In this document: positions 14,469 to 24,490 of the stretch, one piece after another
How the letters are laid out: every line of letters begins with the position of its first letter
How positions within the stretch are numbered: position 1 is the stretch's first letter
Source: Crocosphaera sp.
GTDB lineage: Bacteria > Cyanobacteriota > Cyanobacteriia > Cyanobacteriales > Microcystaceae
NCBI RefSeq assembly: GCF_030064895.1
Contig: NZ_JASJEB010000007.1
Span: forward strand, 1 to 64,000
Direction of reading: 5' to 3'
Length of the DNA: 64,000 nucleotides
Program-made: the position numbers and the translations under genes
Notes under the pieces: generated by a model
Seen by the model: the letters and a program-made list of their open reading frames with translations, nothing else
The model's database searches: none
What the model was told of the DNA's origin: nothing

Positions 14469-15974
14469 ATGATGACCTTTCGAGAAGAATTTGAACTACT
14501 GCTGCGAGCTTGTTACCCCTTAATATATATTCCCACCACAGAAGAAGAAAGACTAGAAACTGCGATCGCCCAATGCGGACAAACCCTACAAAACCGCACT
14601 ATTTATATTTGGGACTTCGTAGACGGCTATCAAGATAACCCCAATAACGAAGGAGTAGGCAGACGCAACCCCCTACAAGCCTTAGAATTTGTCGAAAAAA
14701 TGCCCAATAACATCGGGGGAATCTTCATTTTAAGAGACTTTCAACGCTTCTTAGAAGATGTCTCCATCTCCCGTAAACTCCGCAACCTCGCCCGTAGCTT
14801 AAAATCTCAACCCAAAAATATCATCATCATTGCCCCCCAGGTACAAATTCCCGAAGAACTAAGCGAAGTCCTCACCGTAGTTGACTTTCCCCTACCCACC
14901 GGCACAGAAATAAAAAGCGAAATACAACGCCTTCTAGGAGCCACAGGACAGCCCCTATCTGATACCTTAGTAGATGAATTAGTCAGATCCGCCCAAGGAC
15001 TCTCCTTAGAGAGAATACGCCGTGTTTTAACCCGTTGCATCGCCAGTCATGGACGCATCGAACCAGAAGACGTAGAACTAATTTTAGAAGAAAAACGTCA
15101 ATCCATCCGTCAAACCCAAATTCTCGACTTCTATCCAGCCACCGAACAAATATCCGATATTGGCGGTTTAGACAACCTTAAAGACTGGTTACTGCGCCGA
15201 GGTGGGGCATTTAGCGAAAAAGCCCGTTCTTACGGCTTACCACACCCTCGGGGACTACTATTAGTAGGTATTCAAGGCACAGGAAAATCCCTCACCGCCA
15301 AAGCCATTTCCCACCATTGGCACCTACCCTTACTCCGTCTCGATGTAGGCCGACTGTTTGGGGGTTTAGTAGGAGAGTCCGAGTCTCGCACCCGTCAGAT
15401 GATAAGTTTAGCAGAAGCCTTAGCCCCTTGTGTATTATGGATCGATGAAATAGATAAAGCCTTTGCCGGAGTAGAAGGAAAAGGAGACGGAGGCACCACC
15501 AGCCGTGTTTTTGGGACATTTATTACCTGGTTAGCCGAAAAAAAATCCCCGGTGTTTGTAGTCGCAACAGCCAACAATATTAAAGCCTTACCCCCAGAAA
15601 TGCTACGTAAAGGCCGCTTTGACGAAATTTTCTTTGTAGGTTTACCCAGTCAAGGGGAACGAGAAGCCATTTTTAACGTCCACTTATCCAGACTGCGCCC
15701 CCATAATCTCAAGACTTACGAGATCAAGCGACTGGCTTATGAAACCCCAGATTTTTCGGGGGCAGAAATCGAACAAACTTTAATCGAGGCTATGCACATT
15801 GGCTTTAGTCAAAACCGTGACTTTAGCACCGATGATATCCTAGAAGCAGCAAGTCAAATTATCCCTTTAGCCCGAACTGCACAAGAAGAAATTGAATTTT
15901 TGCAACAGTGGGCTGCTGCTGGAAAAGCACGGTTAGCCTCTCGTCAAAGTGGCTTAAATTCTCTGACTCCCTAA
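14469..15974 (+). CDS. ycf46: AAA+ ATPase Ycf46
   Basis: This 501-residue protein has an N-terminal 'FREEFELLLRACYPLIYIPTTEEER' region typical of Ycf46 and one AAA+ module at about 230-440: Walker A 'GIQGTGKS', Walker B 'CVLWIDEIDKAF', a second region of homology 'TANNIKALPPEMLRKGRFDEIF' with arginine fingers, and the C-terminal lid. Ycf46 is conserved in cyanobacteria and red-algal plastids. The Synechocystis member is linked to photosynthesis and inorganic carbon responses. It stands alone and is transcribed away from the phosphatase gene. The start is an ATG directly followed by a second in-frame ATG. Confidence 0.9.
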   Translation: MMTFREEFELLLRACYPLIYIPTTEEERLETAIAQCGQTLQNRTIYIWDFVDGYQDNPNNEGVGRRNPLQALEFVEKMPNNIGGIFILRDFQRFLEDVSISRKLRNLARSLKSQPKNIIIIAPQVQIPEELSEVLTVVDFPLPTGTEIKSEIQRLLGATGQPLSDTLVDELVRSAQGLSLERIRRVLTRCIASHGRIEPEDVELILEEKRQSIRQTQILDFYPATEQISDIGGLDNLKDWLLRRGGAFSEKARSYGLPHPRGLLLVGIQGTGKSLTAKAISHHWHLPLLRLDVGRLFGGLVGESESRTRQMISLAEALAPCVLWIDEIDKAFAGVEGKGDGGTTSRVFGTFITWLAEKKSPVFVVATANNIKALPPEMLRKGRFDEIFFVGLPSQGEREAIFNVHLSRLRPHNLKTYEIKRLAYETPDFSGAEIEQTLIEAMHIGFSQNRDFSTDDILEAASQIIPLARTAQEEIEFLQQWAAAGKARLASRQSGLNSLTP

Positions 15975-16008
15975 CCTTATTATCCAGCAACTGCGACACA
16001 ATTATAAG

Positions 16009-17181
16009 TTAGACACTTTTAAGCTGCTGCTTGAGCTTCTGACAGTCCACTTTGCACTCCCGTAGAACTCGCATTGCCAGACCACCACCCGTCGTTTCGC
16101 CTTCAAGCAAAATGCCAAGCAGCAGATGTTGTGGGGTTATCTTTTTGTGACCTTGCTGGTTTGCCTGTTCAGCAGTTAGCTCCAGCACCCGGTAGGTACG
16201 AGGTGTAAAGGGAATTTCTGCCGGAATATCTGTAGCAGAAACTTTACAGTTAGCTAACCAGTCATCAATGAGGTTTTGTGCAATGACCAAGTCTACGCCC
16301 TGGTTCTTCAGAGCCTGTGCGGCTGGGGTTGTTTCCACAGTTAACAGCCCTAAAATTAGCCCTTCTGTGCCGAAAAAGTTGAGGTTTAGCTCTCGCATAG
16401 CTTCCTGCCCTCTGTTCAGCACTTCACGGGTTTCGGGGGTGAGGCGATCCCAGGAAAACCCGACCATCTCTTCCCGTACTGACAATAGCGCCACCGCCTT
16501 GAGAATATATTCAAGCGTGGGGGCATCTAATGTACCCCAGCTAGCGGCTTCGGCTCCCTCTTGCTGATAGAGTTGGATGAGGGCTTCGTAGAGTTGCAAG
16601 TCATCACCAACAAATGACCGAATGTCGGAACGCCACTGCCATGCCATTTGTCGCACCTCTGGATCGTTGAGGTCACGACCTTGGGTGATATGGGATTTTG
16701 CCTGTTCCACGAAATGGAGCCACTCGGCCTGCCCCTGATTCAATCGGGCTTCAAGCAAATCATGTTGTTCTTGGGTCAAATATTGTTGAGTCATAGTGAG
16801 GTTCTCTATTATCTGCATAATATCGTCAACCGCAATAGATTCGGAGTTTTGGAGGTTTTGGGCAAGGGTGCTGAGCTTGGTAAAAAGCGACTGCGACACT
16901 GCTATCTGCTCTTGGAGTCGCGCCAAATGCAGATTGATGACATTCGGTAGTGAGAAGTCCGAATTCTCCAAACACTCGCGAATTTCCTTGAGGGCAAAAC
17001 CCAATTGTCGCAACGACAAAATTTGCTGAAGTCTAGCAATGTCGGCTTCGCTATACAGTCGATACTCCGCCTCGGTGCGATGCGACGGTACCAGTAAACC
17101 AATCTCGTCGTAGTACCGCAAAGTCCGAATGGATAATCCGGTCTGTTTTGCTAATTCCCCGATTTGTAAAAGTTTTGGCAT
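16009..17181 (-). CDS. MerR-family regulator with TipAS-like and Clp N-like ligand domains
   Basis: The start is placed at the ATG giving 'MPKLLQIGELAKQTGLSIRTLRYYDEIGLL', a perfect MerR winged-helix N-terminus. The longer frame begins at a TTG. The DNA-binding domain covers about residues 1-70 and a dimer coiled coil about 75-120. A TipAS-like helical region ('LTQEQHDLLEARL') spans about 130-250. The C-terminus (about 260-390) resembles two Clp N-terminal repeats ('GTEGLILGLL', 'TPQHLLLGILLEGE'). MerR proteins with TipAS domains sense bound drugs. GC content and codon use look higher than in neighbours, hinting at transfer. It faces its own 19-bp-spacer promoter. Confidence 0.85.
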   Translation of the reverse strand: MPKLLQIGELAKQTGLSIRTLRYYDEIGLLVPSHRTEAEYRLYSEADIARLQQILSLRQLGFALKEIRECLENSDFSLPNVINLHLARLQEQIAVSQSLFTKLSTLAQNLQNSESIAVDDIMQIIENLTMTQQYLTQEQHDLLEARLNQGQAEWLHFVEQAKSHITQGRDLNDPEVRQMAWQWRSDIRSFVGDDLQLYEALIQLYQQEGAEAASWGTLDAPTLEYILKAVALLSVREEMVGFSWDRLTPETREVLNRGQEAMRELNLNFFGTEGLILGLLTVETTPAAQALKNQGVDLVIAQNLIDDWLANCKVSATDIPAEIPFTPRTYRVLELTAEQANQQGHKKITPQHLLLGILLEGETTGGGLAMRVLRECKVDCQKLKQQLKSV

Positions 17182-17228
17182 AGGTCGCCTTGACTCCAAT
17201 TTCTCAGAAGATTACGGTTGATAACTAA

Positions 17229-17259
17229 ATGCTAAAGAATGACGTAACGTGAGAGTCAA
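17229..17259 (-). promoter_or_regulatory. MerR-type promoter with 19-bp spacer
   Basis: On the minus strand, -35 TTGACT (17254-17259) and -10 TAGCAT (17229-17234) are separated by exactly 19 bases. The spacer holds the near-palindrome TCACGTTACGTCA. Over-long 19-20 bp spacers with a central dyad are the hallmark of MerR-activated promoters. The site lies about 50 bases upstream of the MerR-type gene, so self-activation is likely. A second copy of the flanking CCTTGACTC lies at about 17188-17196 in mirrored orientation. Confidence 0.8.
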
Positions 17260-17402
17260 GGAGAAGATTAAATCATCGATTTTGACGGGAGATTGTCAAT
17301 CAAAAGAAAAGCTAATAAATGTAATTTAGTGGGAACAGTGGCTAACTTACCCCGATCAACGTTAATATGCAACCTTAAGTTATCTCATATCCTGTTATCA
17401 TT

Positions 17403-17894
17403 ATGAATCGTTTATCTGGCGTTTTTCAATTTTTATTAGGATTTTTCCTCGGTATTTTTCTCTTAGTCGGGGGAACTGCCTCCCTTGCTTATGTGGTTTT
17501 TGCTCGTATGAGTGCTAACCCGGAAAAACCCACCTTTGCTGAAGAGAAACCCCCAGAAACTACAGCTAAAGCTGACAGTCAACCGGTTTCTAACCAAGAA
17601 AGCAAAACTGAAGCCGTTGAGGAAGTGGCGGCCACGGAAACGGTTTTTGAAGAAGAAGAAGAAACCGAAGAATTACCGGACGGGGCCTATCGGGCTAAAG
17701 TCACTTGGTCAACCGGTTTAAGTCTGCGATCGCAACCTGCTTCCGATGCCGATAGAATAGGTGGTGTTGGCTACGATGCCGAACTAATCATACTCAAAAC
17801 CACTGCCGATGGTGATTGGCAGCAAGTCCGTCTCCCAGGCAGTCAAAGAGAAGGTTGGGTTAAAGCCGGTAATGTAGAAAAAATAGAAGAATAA
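17403..17894 (+). CDS. Membrane-anchored SH3b-domain protein
   Basis: In this 163-residue protein, one membrane helix lies at about residues 8-34 ('FQFLLGFFLGIFLLVGGTASLAYVVFA'). A long acidic, Pro/Glu-rich linker (about 40-95) includes a run of glutamates. A bacterial SH3 domain (about 98-160) has 'KVTWSTGLSLRSQPASDADRIGGVGY' and 'WQQVRLPGSQREGWVKAGNVE'. The fold suggests an extracytoplasmic binding module for cell wall or protein ligands. It sits alone between the MerR promoter region and selO. No enzyme domain is present. Confidence 0.85.
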   Translation: MNRLSGVFQFLLGFFLGIFLLVGGTASLAYVVFARMSANPEKPTFAEEKPPETTAKADSQPVSNQESKTEAVEEVAATETVFEEEEETEELPDGAYRAKVTWSTGLSLRSQPASDADRIGGVGYDAELIILKTTADGDWQQVRLPGSQREGWVKAGNVEKIEE

Positions 17895-17905
17895 GACAAA
17901 TTTAG

Positions 17906-17922
17906 GGTGGGCAATGCCCACC
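17906..17922. terminator. Hairpin between convergent genes
   Basis: GGTGGGC (17906-17912) pairs with GCCCACC (17916-17922) over a three-base loop in the 35-base space between the SH3b gene and selO. It can form on both strands but lacks a strong T-run, so termination is only probable. Confidence 0.55.
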
Positions 17923-17929
17923 TTAAATA

Positions 17930-19633
17930 TTATGATGAGCAGCTATAGTGAGATACGCCACCAGCATCAAAAAACTGCTTAGGTTTTAGACGATAGTATT
18001 TATCTTCTATTTCCTGTGATTGCTCATCATAGGGGTTGCTAAACACTTCTTGTAACTCTTTGACTAAGGTGTAGTCACCTTGCATGGCTTGTTGGTAGGC
18101 TGGAACAATCAACCACTCTCGCCATGTATATTTTGGGTTAGTCTCTTTCATATTTTTTGATATCTCAGCCAGATTGCCCTCGTTAACGACGAGTTCGCGC
18201 CAGCTTAAGAGCCAAGATTGCCATTGTTCATCGAGTTGTTCTGAAGTTTTAACATAGAAGCTCTTTTTCAATGGTTCAACATCCTCTGGTATATGGGATA
18301 ACTCGCGGAAGAAAATGGTGTAATCTACCTCTGAGTCCGTCATTAACTGCATTAGTTTCTCAAATAACTCTGGGTGATATTCAGAGAAGCCAAGTTTGGC
18401 AGCCCACATTTTTTGGATTTGTTCTTGCATTGCCAGGTCAAAGTCACGGCCTACTTGATCAAACTGTTCTAAAGCTTCAGCATCTTCTGCGAGTAGGGAT
18501 CTGACAGCTTTCCAAAACATATAATAATTCGCTTTTGCTGCAACTGGCTGATTGAAGAATGAAAAGTGTTGGCCGCCGCCAGTCCAAGGTTGAAACCAAG
18601 GGTCAAAATTTTCACAAAACCCAAATGGTCCATAGTCTAGGGTAAAGCCACCAGCAGCGCAGTTGTCGCTGTTAAAATTACCCTGGCAATAACCAACACG
18701 TAGCCAATTAGCCACCAGTGAAGTGAGACGTTGGCGAAATTGCTTAGCCAACTCAACCAATTGATCTGAAAAACCAAGGTTTTGATTAATCTCGCTTTTG
18801 TATTCTCGCTCAATTAAATGGGACACTATCATGGTCAATTCTTCTAATGCTCTTGGATGAGCATTACTGCCAACGCGGCGGGCAAATAACTCTAGCTGAC
18901 CAACGCGCAAAAACGATGGTGCAACGCGAGTTGAAATAGCCACAGGATTGTCCACCAAAATATCAGGGTCGGTGGAATGGGAGTCTTGAGAATACCAAGG
19001 CCGGGTAACGGTCTCAGATTTAGAAACATACAGTGTCAAAGAGCGCGATGTGGGAACACCTAAAGCCTGCATATATTCTTGTGCCAGAAACTCACGCACA
19101 CTTGAACGTAGGACTGCGCGCCCGTCAGCACCACGGCAATAAGGGGTTGGTCCGCCACCCTTCAACTGCATTTCCCAGCGCTGGCCATTGATTATTCCTT
19201 CAAATACAGATATGGCGCGACCATCCCCATAACCATTACCCGTACCGAATGGACAATTTTGGATATATTCGGTGCCATAAATCGACAGTGCATAACCTGT
19301 CGCCCAGCCAAACGGACGCATAGGCTCACGGGTAGCAGAGATATCACCAGAAAATATCTTGCTAAATTGTTCATTAAACGCAAGCTCGTCACTCAACCCA
19401 AGTTCTTTAAAGAAGGTGCTGCTATGGGTTACATATTCTGGTTCTGCAAGGGGCGTAGGTGTCACAGGTACGAAATGACCAGAGAAAACCTGGCGGGCAT
19501 AGTGATCATCTCCATCCACCGTGGCCTTAGGGTCGGCACTTAAGGTATCCATCAGAGAATAATCCGCCAGTCGCACAAACTCATCGAAAGTATTTACAGA
19601 AGGCTCAGCAGATGATCTAGATTTATACGACAT
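17930..19633 (-). CDS. selO: SelO/YdiU protein adenylyltransferase
   Basis: This 567-residue protein is longer than the E. coli type (about 480). SelO is a pseudokinase-fold enzyme that transfers AMP to Ser/Thr/Tyr of other proteins and helps in redox stress. Motifs include '[18 protein letters not shown]'-like text near 103-115, '[27 protein letters not shown]' (nucleotide-binding loop and lysine), and '[26 protein letters not shown]' (metal and catalytic residues, N and D). The C-terminus ends SCSS, matching the eukaryotic CUSS tail with Cys in place of selenocysteine. It lies alone on the minus strand. Confidence 0.93.
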   Translation of the reverse strand: MSYKSRSSAEPSVNTFDEFVRLADYSLMDTLSADPKATVDGDDHYARQVFSGHFVPVTPTPLAEPEYVTHSSTFFKELGLSDELAFNEQFSKIFSGDISATREPMRPFGWATGYALSIYGTEYIQNCPFGTGNGYGDGRAISVFEGIINGQRWEMQLKGGGPTPYCRGADGRAVLRSSVREFLAQEYMQALGVPTSRSLTLYVSKSETVTRPWYSQDSHSTDPDILVDNPVAISTRVAPSFLRVGQLELFARRVGSNAHPRALEELTMIVSHLIEREYKSEINQNLGFSDQLVELAKQFRQRLTSLVANWLRVGYCQGNFNSDNCAAGGFTLDYGPFGFCENFDPWFQPWTGGGQHFSFFNQPVAAKANYYMFWKAVRSLLAEDAEALEQFDQVGRDFDLAMQEQIQKMWAAKLGFSEYHPELFEKLMQLMTDSEVDYTIFFRELSHIPEDVEPLKKSFYVKTSEQLDEQWQSWLLSWRELVVNEGNLAEISKNMKETNPKYTWREWLIVPAYQQAMQGDYTLVKELQEVFSNPYDEQSQEIEDKYYRLKPKQFFDAGGVSHYSCSS

Positions 19634-19803
19634 TGTTGTTAACTTATAATTATATAGTGGTTGGTTTATAACTATCTTAAATAGTTTTTTCTAAATTGGT
19701 TAGAAACAGAAAGAAGATTAGGTGATTCTGGCGACATCAGGATAAGATAAAATATTATCAATTCCTAATCCTTAAATCTAATTAAATACCTACCTTTTTT
19801 CTG

Positions 19804-20049
19804 CTAATTATTTTGAAAATAATCCATCATCACTGCTTCAACCACGGGAACACTAACAGAATTTCCTAATTGTTTATAAGTAGCCCTATGATCAGGATGT
19901 AATTTAAAATTATCAGGAAAACCCTGCAATCTTGCACATTCTCTAGGGGTAAGTCTGCGAGGTTTATTATTAATAACAATTCCTAATCTATGAGCATCAG
20001 CACTGGTTAAAGTAATAGAGATGCTATCAGGATCTAAAAATTTAAACAC
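19804..20049 (-). pseudogene. C-terminal fragment of a DNA cytosine-5 methyltransferase
   Basis: The 81 residues contain the last conserved motifs of C5 methyltransferases, 'RRLTPRECARLQGFPDNF' (motif IX region) and 'YKQLGNSVSVPVVEAV' (motif X). The SAM-binding and catalytic PC motifs are missing, so it cannot methylate. The apparent start is a GTG that overlaps the end of the upstream frame by eight bases and is probably not a true start. It is the tail of a restriction-modification gene cut by deletion. Confidence 0.85.
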
Positions 20050-20299
20050 TTAAAATAACAAGATGTTTGAGAAAAAGATTAGCCGAAAATTTAGCAGCAT
20101 TAATAACTTCAAAAACCTGTTCAGGACTTTGATCACAAAGGGTTAAAATAGAGATAAATTGCTCTTGTGTTTTTAACAGTATTGGAATAATACTAGCTGT
20201 TGCACTTTCTAGTAATAATTCTTCTGGCCACCAAATTGCTGCCAATTCTTTAAGGTCGTTAATATTTCTCTGATATTTCTTGAGTTTTTTATTGGTCAT
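20042..20299 (-). CDS. Small hypothetical protein next to methyltransferase remnant
   Basis: This is an 85-residue open frame with an ATG start and a helical, Leu/Ile-rich sequence without known motifs. It ends eight bases inside the start of the methyltransferase fragment. It could be the N-terminal end of a restriction gene fused by deletion to the methyltransferase tail, or a separate small protein. Nothing in it identifies a nuclease. Confidence 0.35.
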   Translation of the reverse strand: MTNKKLKKYQRNINDLKELAAIWWPEELLLESATASIIPILLKTQEQFISILTLCDQSPEQVFEVINAAKFSANLFLKHLVILSV

Positions 20300-20383
20300 T
20301 AACCTAATAGAATCTAATTCGTTTCTTAATAAGCTTTACCATAATAATACAGTTTAGTCTTTGATCATAACATTGTTTATGGT

Positions 20384-20803
20384 TTAAATGAATAAGTTAG
20401 CAGATAAATTAAAATAATCAGCTAATGCTTTAGCTTGAGCTTTACTAATAGATCGTTTACCATTAACGACTTCAGAAACTACTCCACTTGAGCCAAGTAT
20501 ACCTATCAAATCGGCTTGACGAGTGCCACTAACTTCCATTAAATGTTGTAATATTTCATAAGGTTCACAATCTTCTATGGGATAGTTTTCTGTTTCGTAA
20601 GCTTCAATTAATGTAACTAATAATCGATAAATTTTAGTTTCTTCTACTGTTCTATTTTTCTTAAAAGTTAATCTTTCAGTAATGGTTAATAATTGTTTAT
20701 ATTCTGCTTCTGATTCAATTACTTTTGGAGCAATTTCAACCAGAAGATTACGATAAGCTTCTTCATTAAAAGTAGGGGTCATTTTTCCAGTTGTTTTTGT
20801 CAT
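20384..20803 (-). CDS. higA: HigA-type antitoxin, helix-turn-helix
   Basis: This 139-residue protein has an N-terminal helical half that would bind the toxin and a C-terminal XRE-type helix-turn-helix ('TRQADLIGILGSSGVVSEVVNGKRSISKAQAKALADYF', about 95-133). It is encoded after the toxin and overlaps it by 38 bases, the reversed HigBA order. It would neutralise HigB and repress the operon through the upstream palindrome. Both genes look intact. Confidence 0.85.
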   Translation of the reverse strand: MTKTTGKMTPTFNEEAYRNLLVEIAPKVIESEAEYKQLLTITERLTFKKNRTVEETKIYRLLVTLIEAYETENYPIEDCEPYEILQHLMEVSGTRQADLIGILGSSGVVSEVVNGKRSISKAQAKALADYFNLSANLFI

Positions 20804-21065
20804 ATTCGCTATGGGTTAAGAAGTATTTGTAATAGATAACTTGGGATTCATAATCAATGCCAACAATCAAACGGTAATTATTTCCTTTGAGATTAAAAAC
20901 AGTAAAGTTTCCAACTGCTTCGGCAGTCTTATATATTTTCTTGACTTCTTCTAAGTTATTCCATTTAGCATTTTTAACAACTTTGTACCAATTTTCAACT
21001 TGTTTTTTAACGCCAGGATAACGGTTTGCATCTTGACGTAAGCGAGAAATTGCAATAAGTTTCAT
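20766..21065 (-). CDS. higB: HigB-type mRNA interferase toxin
   Basis: This 99-residue protein has the RelE/HigB fold. 'YPGVKKQVENWYKVVKNAKWNNLEEVKKIYKTAEAVGNFTVFNL' and 'YRLIVGIDYESQVIYYKYFLTHSEYDKNNWKNDPYF' match the HigB subgroup with the conserved C-terminal H-x-x-Y-D. Such toxins cut mRNA on ribosomes. It is first in the operon, with higA overlapping. All expected segments are present, so this pair is probably functional, in contrast to the two broken pairs elsewhere in the window. Confidence 0.85.
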   Translation of the reverse strand: MKLIAISRLRQDANRYPGVKKQVENWYKVVKNAKWNNLEEVKKIYKTAEAVGNFTVFNLKGNNYRLIVGIDYESQVIYYKYFLTHSEYDKNNWKNDPYF

Positions 21066-21143
21066 TTAGATAATTAATAATTTTTCTAGTTTGACAAAGA
21101 TTAGTGTTCATCATGATTACAATTCGATTGACATCGTTATATT

Positions 21144-21158
21144 CTCTCAAAATGAGAG
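21144..21158 (-). promoter_or_regulatory. Palindromic candidate operator upstream of higBA
   Basis: CTCTCA, AAA, TGAGAG forms a 15-base palindrome about 80 bases upstream of higB. A TTGACA (minus strand, complement of TGTCAA near 21164-21169) lies just upstream of it, so the dyad falls in the promoter spacer. HigA-type antitoxins usually bind such dyads. Confidence 0.5.
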
Positions 21159-21242
21159 TATGTTGTCAAGTAAAATTCCACATTGTAAAACAATGGTCAA
21201 GATGACTAACTAAAAAAATGACTAAATGGTTAAAATTAATTC

Positions 21243-21902
21243 CTAACCCTTAAATTTAATTAAATAACCACAATTATGTTCCCCTTCATTAATCCAGTGG
21301 GTTCTTTCTATAATACAATCGGGCAGAATATCAGCAAACATTTCTAACTCATGACCACACACCGTCGGATAAGATTCAGCCACATCAGAAATGGCACAAT
21401 TATGCTCAGCCAAGAGATAACCCTCTTCTTGACTTTTTAAGCCATTTTTTACATTTGCCCTATGTATTTCAGCCATATAACCCTCTTCCTGGCGCATTTT
21501 AACCAGCCGATCTATCCTATCTTTTAAAGAACCTTGGCCAATACGTCGCCGATATTCCTCTGCTTTGCGTTGCCATTGTTTACGTAGAACCTCTTTAACC
21601 TGAGTTTCTCCCACTGTGTCCATTAATGTCTCCAAAAAAGACACGGCAAACTCCCCATATTGATTAGGAAAGCGATCGCGACCCTGTTTACTGAGAGAAT
21701 AGACATATTGTGGTCGTCCTAACCCTTCCTGTAAGGGATGATGTTCCAGCAACCCTTCTGCTTCTAGGTCTTTCAAATGACGGCGAGTAGCTTGAGGAGT
21801 GATATCAAGAGTTTCAGCGAGTTCATGGGCGGTTGCTTTACCTTGTTTGAGTAAATGCTGTAAAATGTCGTCTTTTGTGGAAGGGGGCTGTATAGTAGTC
21901 AT
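21243..21902 (-). CDS. sufR: SufR, iron-sulfur repressor of the suf genes
   Basis: This 219-residue protein has an N-terminal DeoR-type winged helix (about 8-65, 'AHELAETLDITPQATRRHLKDLEAEGLLEHH'). Its C-terminal cysteines, in 'AEHNCAISDVAES', 'PTVCGHELEMFADILPDC' and 'GEHNCGYLIKF', would hold the Fe-S cluster. In Synechocystis SufR represses sufBCDS and modulates itself from the shared intergenic region. It is divergent from sufB, with matching operators between them. The cysteine pattern is complete. Confidence 0.95.
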   Translation of the reverse strand: MTTIQPPSTKDDILQHLLKQGKATAHELAETLDITPQATRRHLKDLEAEGLLEHHPLQEGLGRPQYVYSLSKQGRDRFPNQYGEFAVSFLETLMDTVGETQVKEVLRKQWQRKAEEYRRRIGQGSLKDRIDRLVKMRQEEGYMAEIHRANVKNGLKSQEEGYLLAEHNCAISDVAESYPTVCGHELEMFADILPDCIIERTHWINEGEHNCGYLIKFKG

Positions 21903-21987
21903 TTTTTAAACTTAAAAGTCAGATATATTAAAAATGCCGCGATCGCACTTGAGAAAAAGTTACAGAAAATTTTAGGGTAATGTGACT

Positions 21988-22045
21988 TTGACAACAATTG
22001 AGTTGTTAATCTATTGTAAGCTATAATAAGGAAACAAAAATGTTG
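21988..22045 (+). promoter_or_regulatory. sufB promoter with two SufR-type operators
   Basis: -35 TTGACA (21988-21993), an 18-base spacer and -10 TATTGT (22012-22017), followed by AAG, form the likely promoter. A later TATAAT at 22022-22027 is an alternative -10. The sequence CAAC-AATTGA-GTTG at 21992-22005 is an exact match to the known SufR site CAAC-N6-GTTG and overlaps the -35. AAAC-AAAAAT-GTTG at 22032-22045 is a second site with one mismatch. Two sites between sufR and sufB is the arrangement described for Synechocystis. Confidence 0.85.
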
Positions 22046-22182
22046 TTTTATTAACGCGATCCGAGAAACGCGGGTTTTGTGGGGTTAACGACTCATTCCC
22101 TGTCAAAATGCCACCTTGAAATTACTCAACTCTCCCTCTATTGGGGAAACATCTTGAACTGAAACGGAGAACACAAAATCTA

Positions 22183-23625
22183 ATGAGTGCAACCACCGTC
22201 AAAAACCTAGTCAACCAACCTTATAAATATGGCTTTGTTACTGACATTGAAGCTGATACCATTCCTCGTGGTTTAAATGAAGATGTCATTCGTCTTATTT
22301 CTGCTAAAAAGAACGAACCAGAGTTTATGTTAGAGTTTCGTCTCAAAGCTTATAAACAATGGTTAAAAATGACGGAACCTACTTGGCCTCATGTTAACTA
22401 TCCCCAAATTAATTATCAAGATATTATTTACTATTCTGCCCCCAAACAGAAGAAAGAAAAACTCAACAATTTAGACGAAGTTGACCCTGCTTTATTAGAA
22501 ACTTTTGAAAAGTTGGGCATTCCTTTATCGGAACAAAAACGTCTTAGTAATGTAGCGGTAGATGCTATTTTTGATAGTGTTTCGGTTGCCACAACTTTTA
22601 AAGAAAAATTAGCCGAAGATGGTGTTATTTTTTGTTCTATTTCTGAAGCATTAGAAGAACATCCTGAGTTAGTTAAAAAGTATCTTGGGAGTGTGGTTCC
22701 CGTTGCTGATAATTTCTTTGCGGCCTTAAATTCTGCTGTGTTTAGTGATGGTTCTTTTGTGTTCATTCCCAAAGGGGTAACATGTCCTATGGAACTATCA
22801 ACTTATTTCCGTATTAATAGTGGAGATACTGGACAGTTTGAACGGACATTAATCGTAGCAGAAGAAGGGGCATCAGTCAGCTATTTAGAAGGTTGTACTG
22901 CCCCCATGTATGATAGTAATCAACTCCACGCTGCGGTGGTGGAATTAGTGGCATTAGATGATGCAGATATTAAATATTCTACGGTGCAAAATTGGTACGC
23001 CGGCGATGAAAAAGGAAAGGGCGGAATTTACAATTTTGTGACCAAAAGAGGACTCTGTAAAGGAGTTAATTCCAAGATTTCTTGGACCCAGGTAGAAACT
23101 GGTTCTGCTATTACTTGGAAATATCCAAGTTGTGTCTTAGTAGGAGATAATTCTGTGGGAGAATTTTACTCTATTGCTTTAACGAATAATATGCAGCAAG
23201 CTGATACGGGAACCAAGATGATTCATATTGGAAAAAATACCCGTAGCACCATTATTTCTAAGGGTATTTCTGCTGGTAACTCTAAAAATAGTTATCGCGG
23301 TTTAGTGCAAATGGGACCCAAAGCAAAAGGGGCAAGAAATTACTCCCAATGTGATTCAATGTTAATTGGAGATAATGCGGAAGCTAATACATTTCCTTAC
23401 ATTCAAGTTGATAATAATTCAGCAAAAGTTGAACACGAAGCCTCTACTTCTAAAATTGGAGAAGATCAACTATTTTACTTTGCTCAACGGGGTATTTCTG
23501 AAGAAGATGCTGTCTCAATGTTAGTCAGTGGTTTCTGTAAAGATGTCTTGAGTGAGTTACCCATGGAATTTGCTTCTGAAGCCGATAAATTATTGAGTTT
23601 GAAGTTAGAAGGAACCGTAGGTTAG
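22183..23625 (+). CDS. sufB: Fe-S cluster assembly scaffold SufB
   Basis: The start is set at the ATG at 22183, which has GGAG 13 bases before it and gives the family N-terminus '[18 protein letters not shown]' and about 480 residues. The open frame also runs up to a TTG at 22141. SufB is the scaffold of the SufBCD complex, where clusters are built from IscU-independent sulfur and iron. Conserved parts include '[15 protein letters not shown]', '[25 protein letters not shown]' and '[21 protein letters not shown]'. It is followed by sufC after 84 bases. sufD and sufS do not follow, which is unusual for cyanobacteria. Confidence 0.98.
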   Translation: MSATTVKNLVNQPYKYGFVTDIEADTIPRGLNEDVIRLISAKKNEPEFMLEFRLKAYKQWLKMTEPTWPHVNYPQINYQDIIYYSAPKQKKEKLNNLDEVDPALLETFEKLGIPLSEQKRLSNVAVDAIFDSVSVATTFKEKLAEDGVIFCSISEALEEHPELVKKYLGSVVPVADNFFAALNSAVFSDGSFVFIPKGVTCPMELSTYFRINSGDTGQFERTLIVAEEGASVSYLEGCTAPMYDSNQLHAAVVELVALDDADIKYSTVQNWYAGDEKGKGGIYNFVTKRGLCKGVNSKISWTQVETGSAITWKYPSCVLVGDNSVGEFYSIALTNNMQQADTGTKMIHIGKNTRSTIISKGISAGNSKNSYRGLVQMGPKAKGARNYSQCDSMLIGDNAEANTFPYIQVDNNSAKVEHEASTSKIGEDQLFYFAQRGISEEDAVSMLVSGFCKDVLSELPMEFASEADKLLSLKLEGTVG

Positions 23626-23709
23626 ACAGTTATTAGTGACCAGTTATCAGTTATCAGTTTTACAAGATGATGACTGGTATTATCAACAATTAACAATCAA
23701 GAAAAAAAC

Positions 23710-24480
23710 ATGAGCGACGTTATCTTATCCGTTAAAAATTTGACTGCCAATGTAGAAGGAACTCCTATTTTAAAAGGTGTTAACTTAGAAATAAAAGCAG
23801 GTGAAATTCATGCTATTATGGGCAGAAATGGATCAGGAAAAAGCACTTTATCCAAGGTTTTAGCAGGACATCCTGACTACGAAATTACAGGTGGTGAGGT
23901 ACTTTATAAAGGAAATAACATCCTAGATAAAAGCCCCGATGAAAGAGCTTTAGAAGGTATATTTTTGGCCTTTCAATACCCTTTAGAAATTCCTGGTGTC
24001 AGTAACTTAGACTTCTTAAGAGTAGCCTATAATGCGCGTCGTAAACATTTAGGTTTAGAGGAAATCGATACCTTTGATTTTGAAGATTTAGTAGAGGAAA
24101 AACTAGATGTTGTTAAAATGGACTCTGCTTTCTTAGAAAGAAGCTTAAATGAAGGTTTTTCTGGGGGTGAAAAAAAGCGTAATGAAATCCTACAAATGGC
24201 CTTATTAGAACCAACATTAGGTATTTTAGATGAAATTGATTCTGGGTTAGATATTGATGCTTTAAGGATTGTTTCTAATGGGGTTAATCAGTTAGCAACT
24301 CCTGATAATGCTTTCTTATTAATCACTCATTATCAACGGTTATTAAACTATATTGAACCCCATCATATTCATGTTATGTATGATGGTCAAATTGTTACCA
24401 GTGGTGGCAAAGAATTAGCCCTAGAATTAGAAGAATCAGGCTATGATTTCATCGAGGAGAAATTACTCGCAAAAGCGTAA
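23710..24480 (+). CDS. sufC: Fe-S assembly ATPase SufC
   Basis: This 256-residue protein is an ABC-type ATPase of the SufBCD complex with Walker A 'GRNGSGKST', the Q-loop region '[11 protein letters not shown]' and the signature '[19 protein letters not shown]' typical of SufC. Walker B is '[16 protein letters not shown]' and the H-loop is in '[13 protein letters not shown]'. It energises cluster assembly on SufB. It forms an operon with sufB and is followed by a hairpin and unrelated toxin-antitoxin genes where sufD would be expected. Confidence 0.98.
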   Translation: MSDVILSVKNLTANVEGTPILKGVNLEIKAGEIHAIMGRNGSGKSTLSKVLAGHPDYEITGGEVLYKGNNILDKSPDERALEGIFLAFQYPLEIPGVSNLDFLRVAYNARRKHLGLEEIDTFDFEDLVEEKLDVVKMDSAFLERSLNEGFSGGEKKRNEILQMALLEPTLGILDEIDSGLDIDALRIVSNGVNQLATPDNAFLLITHYQRLLNYIEPHHIHVMYDGQIVTSGGKELALELEESGYDFIEEKLLAKA

Positions 24481-24490
24481 ATTATAAGGT

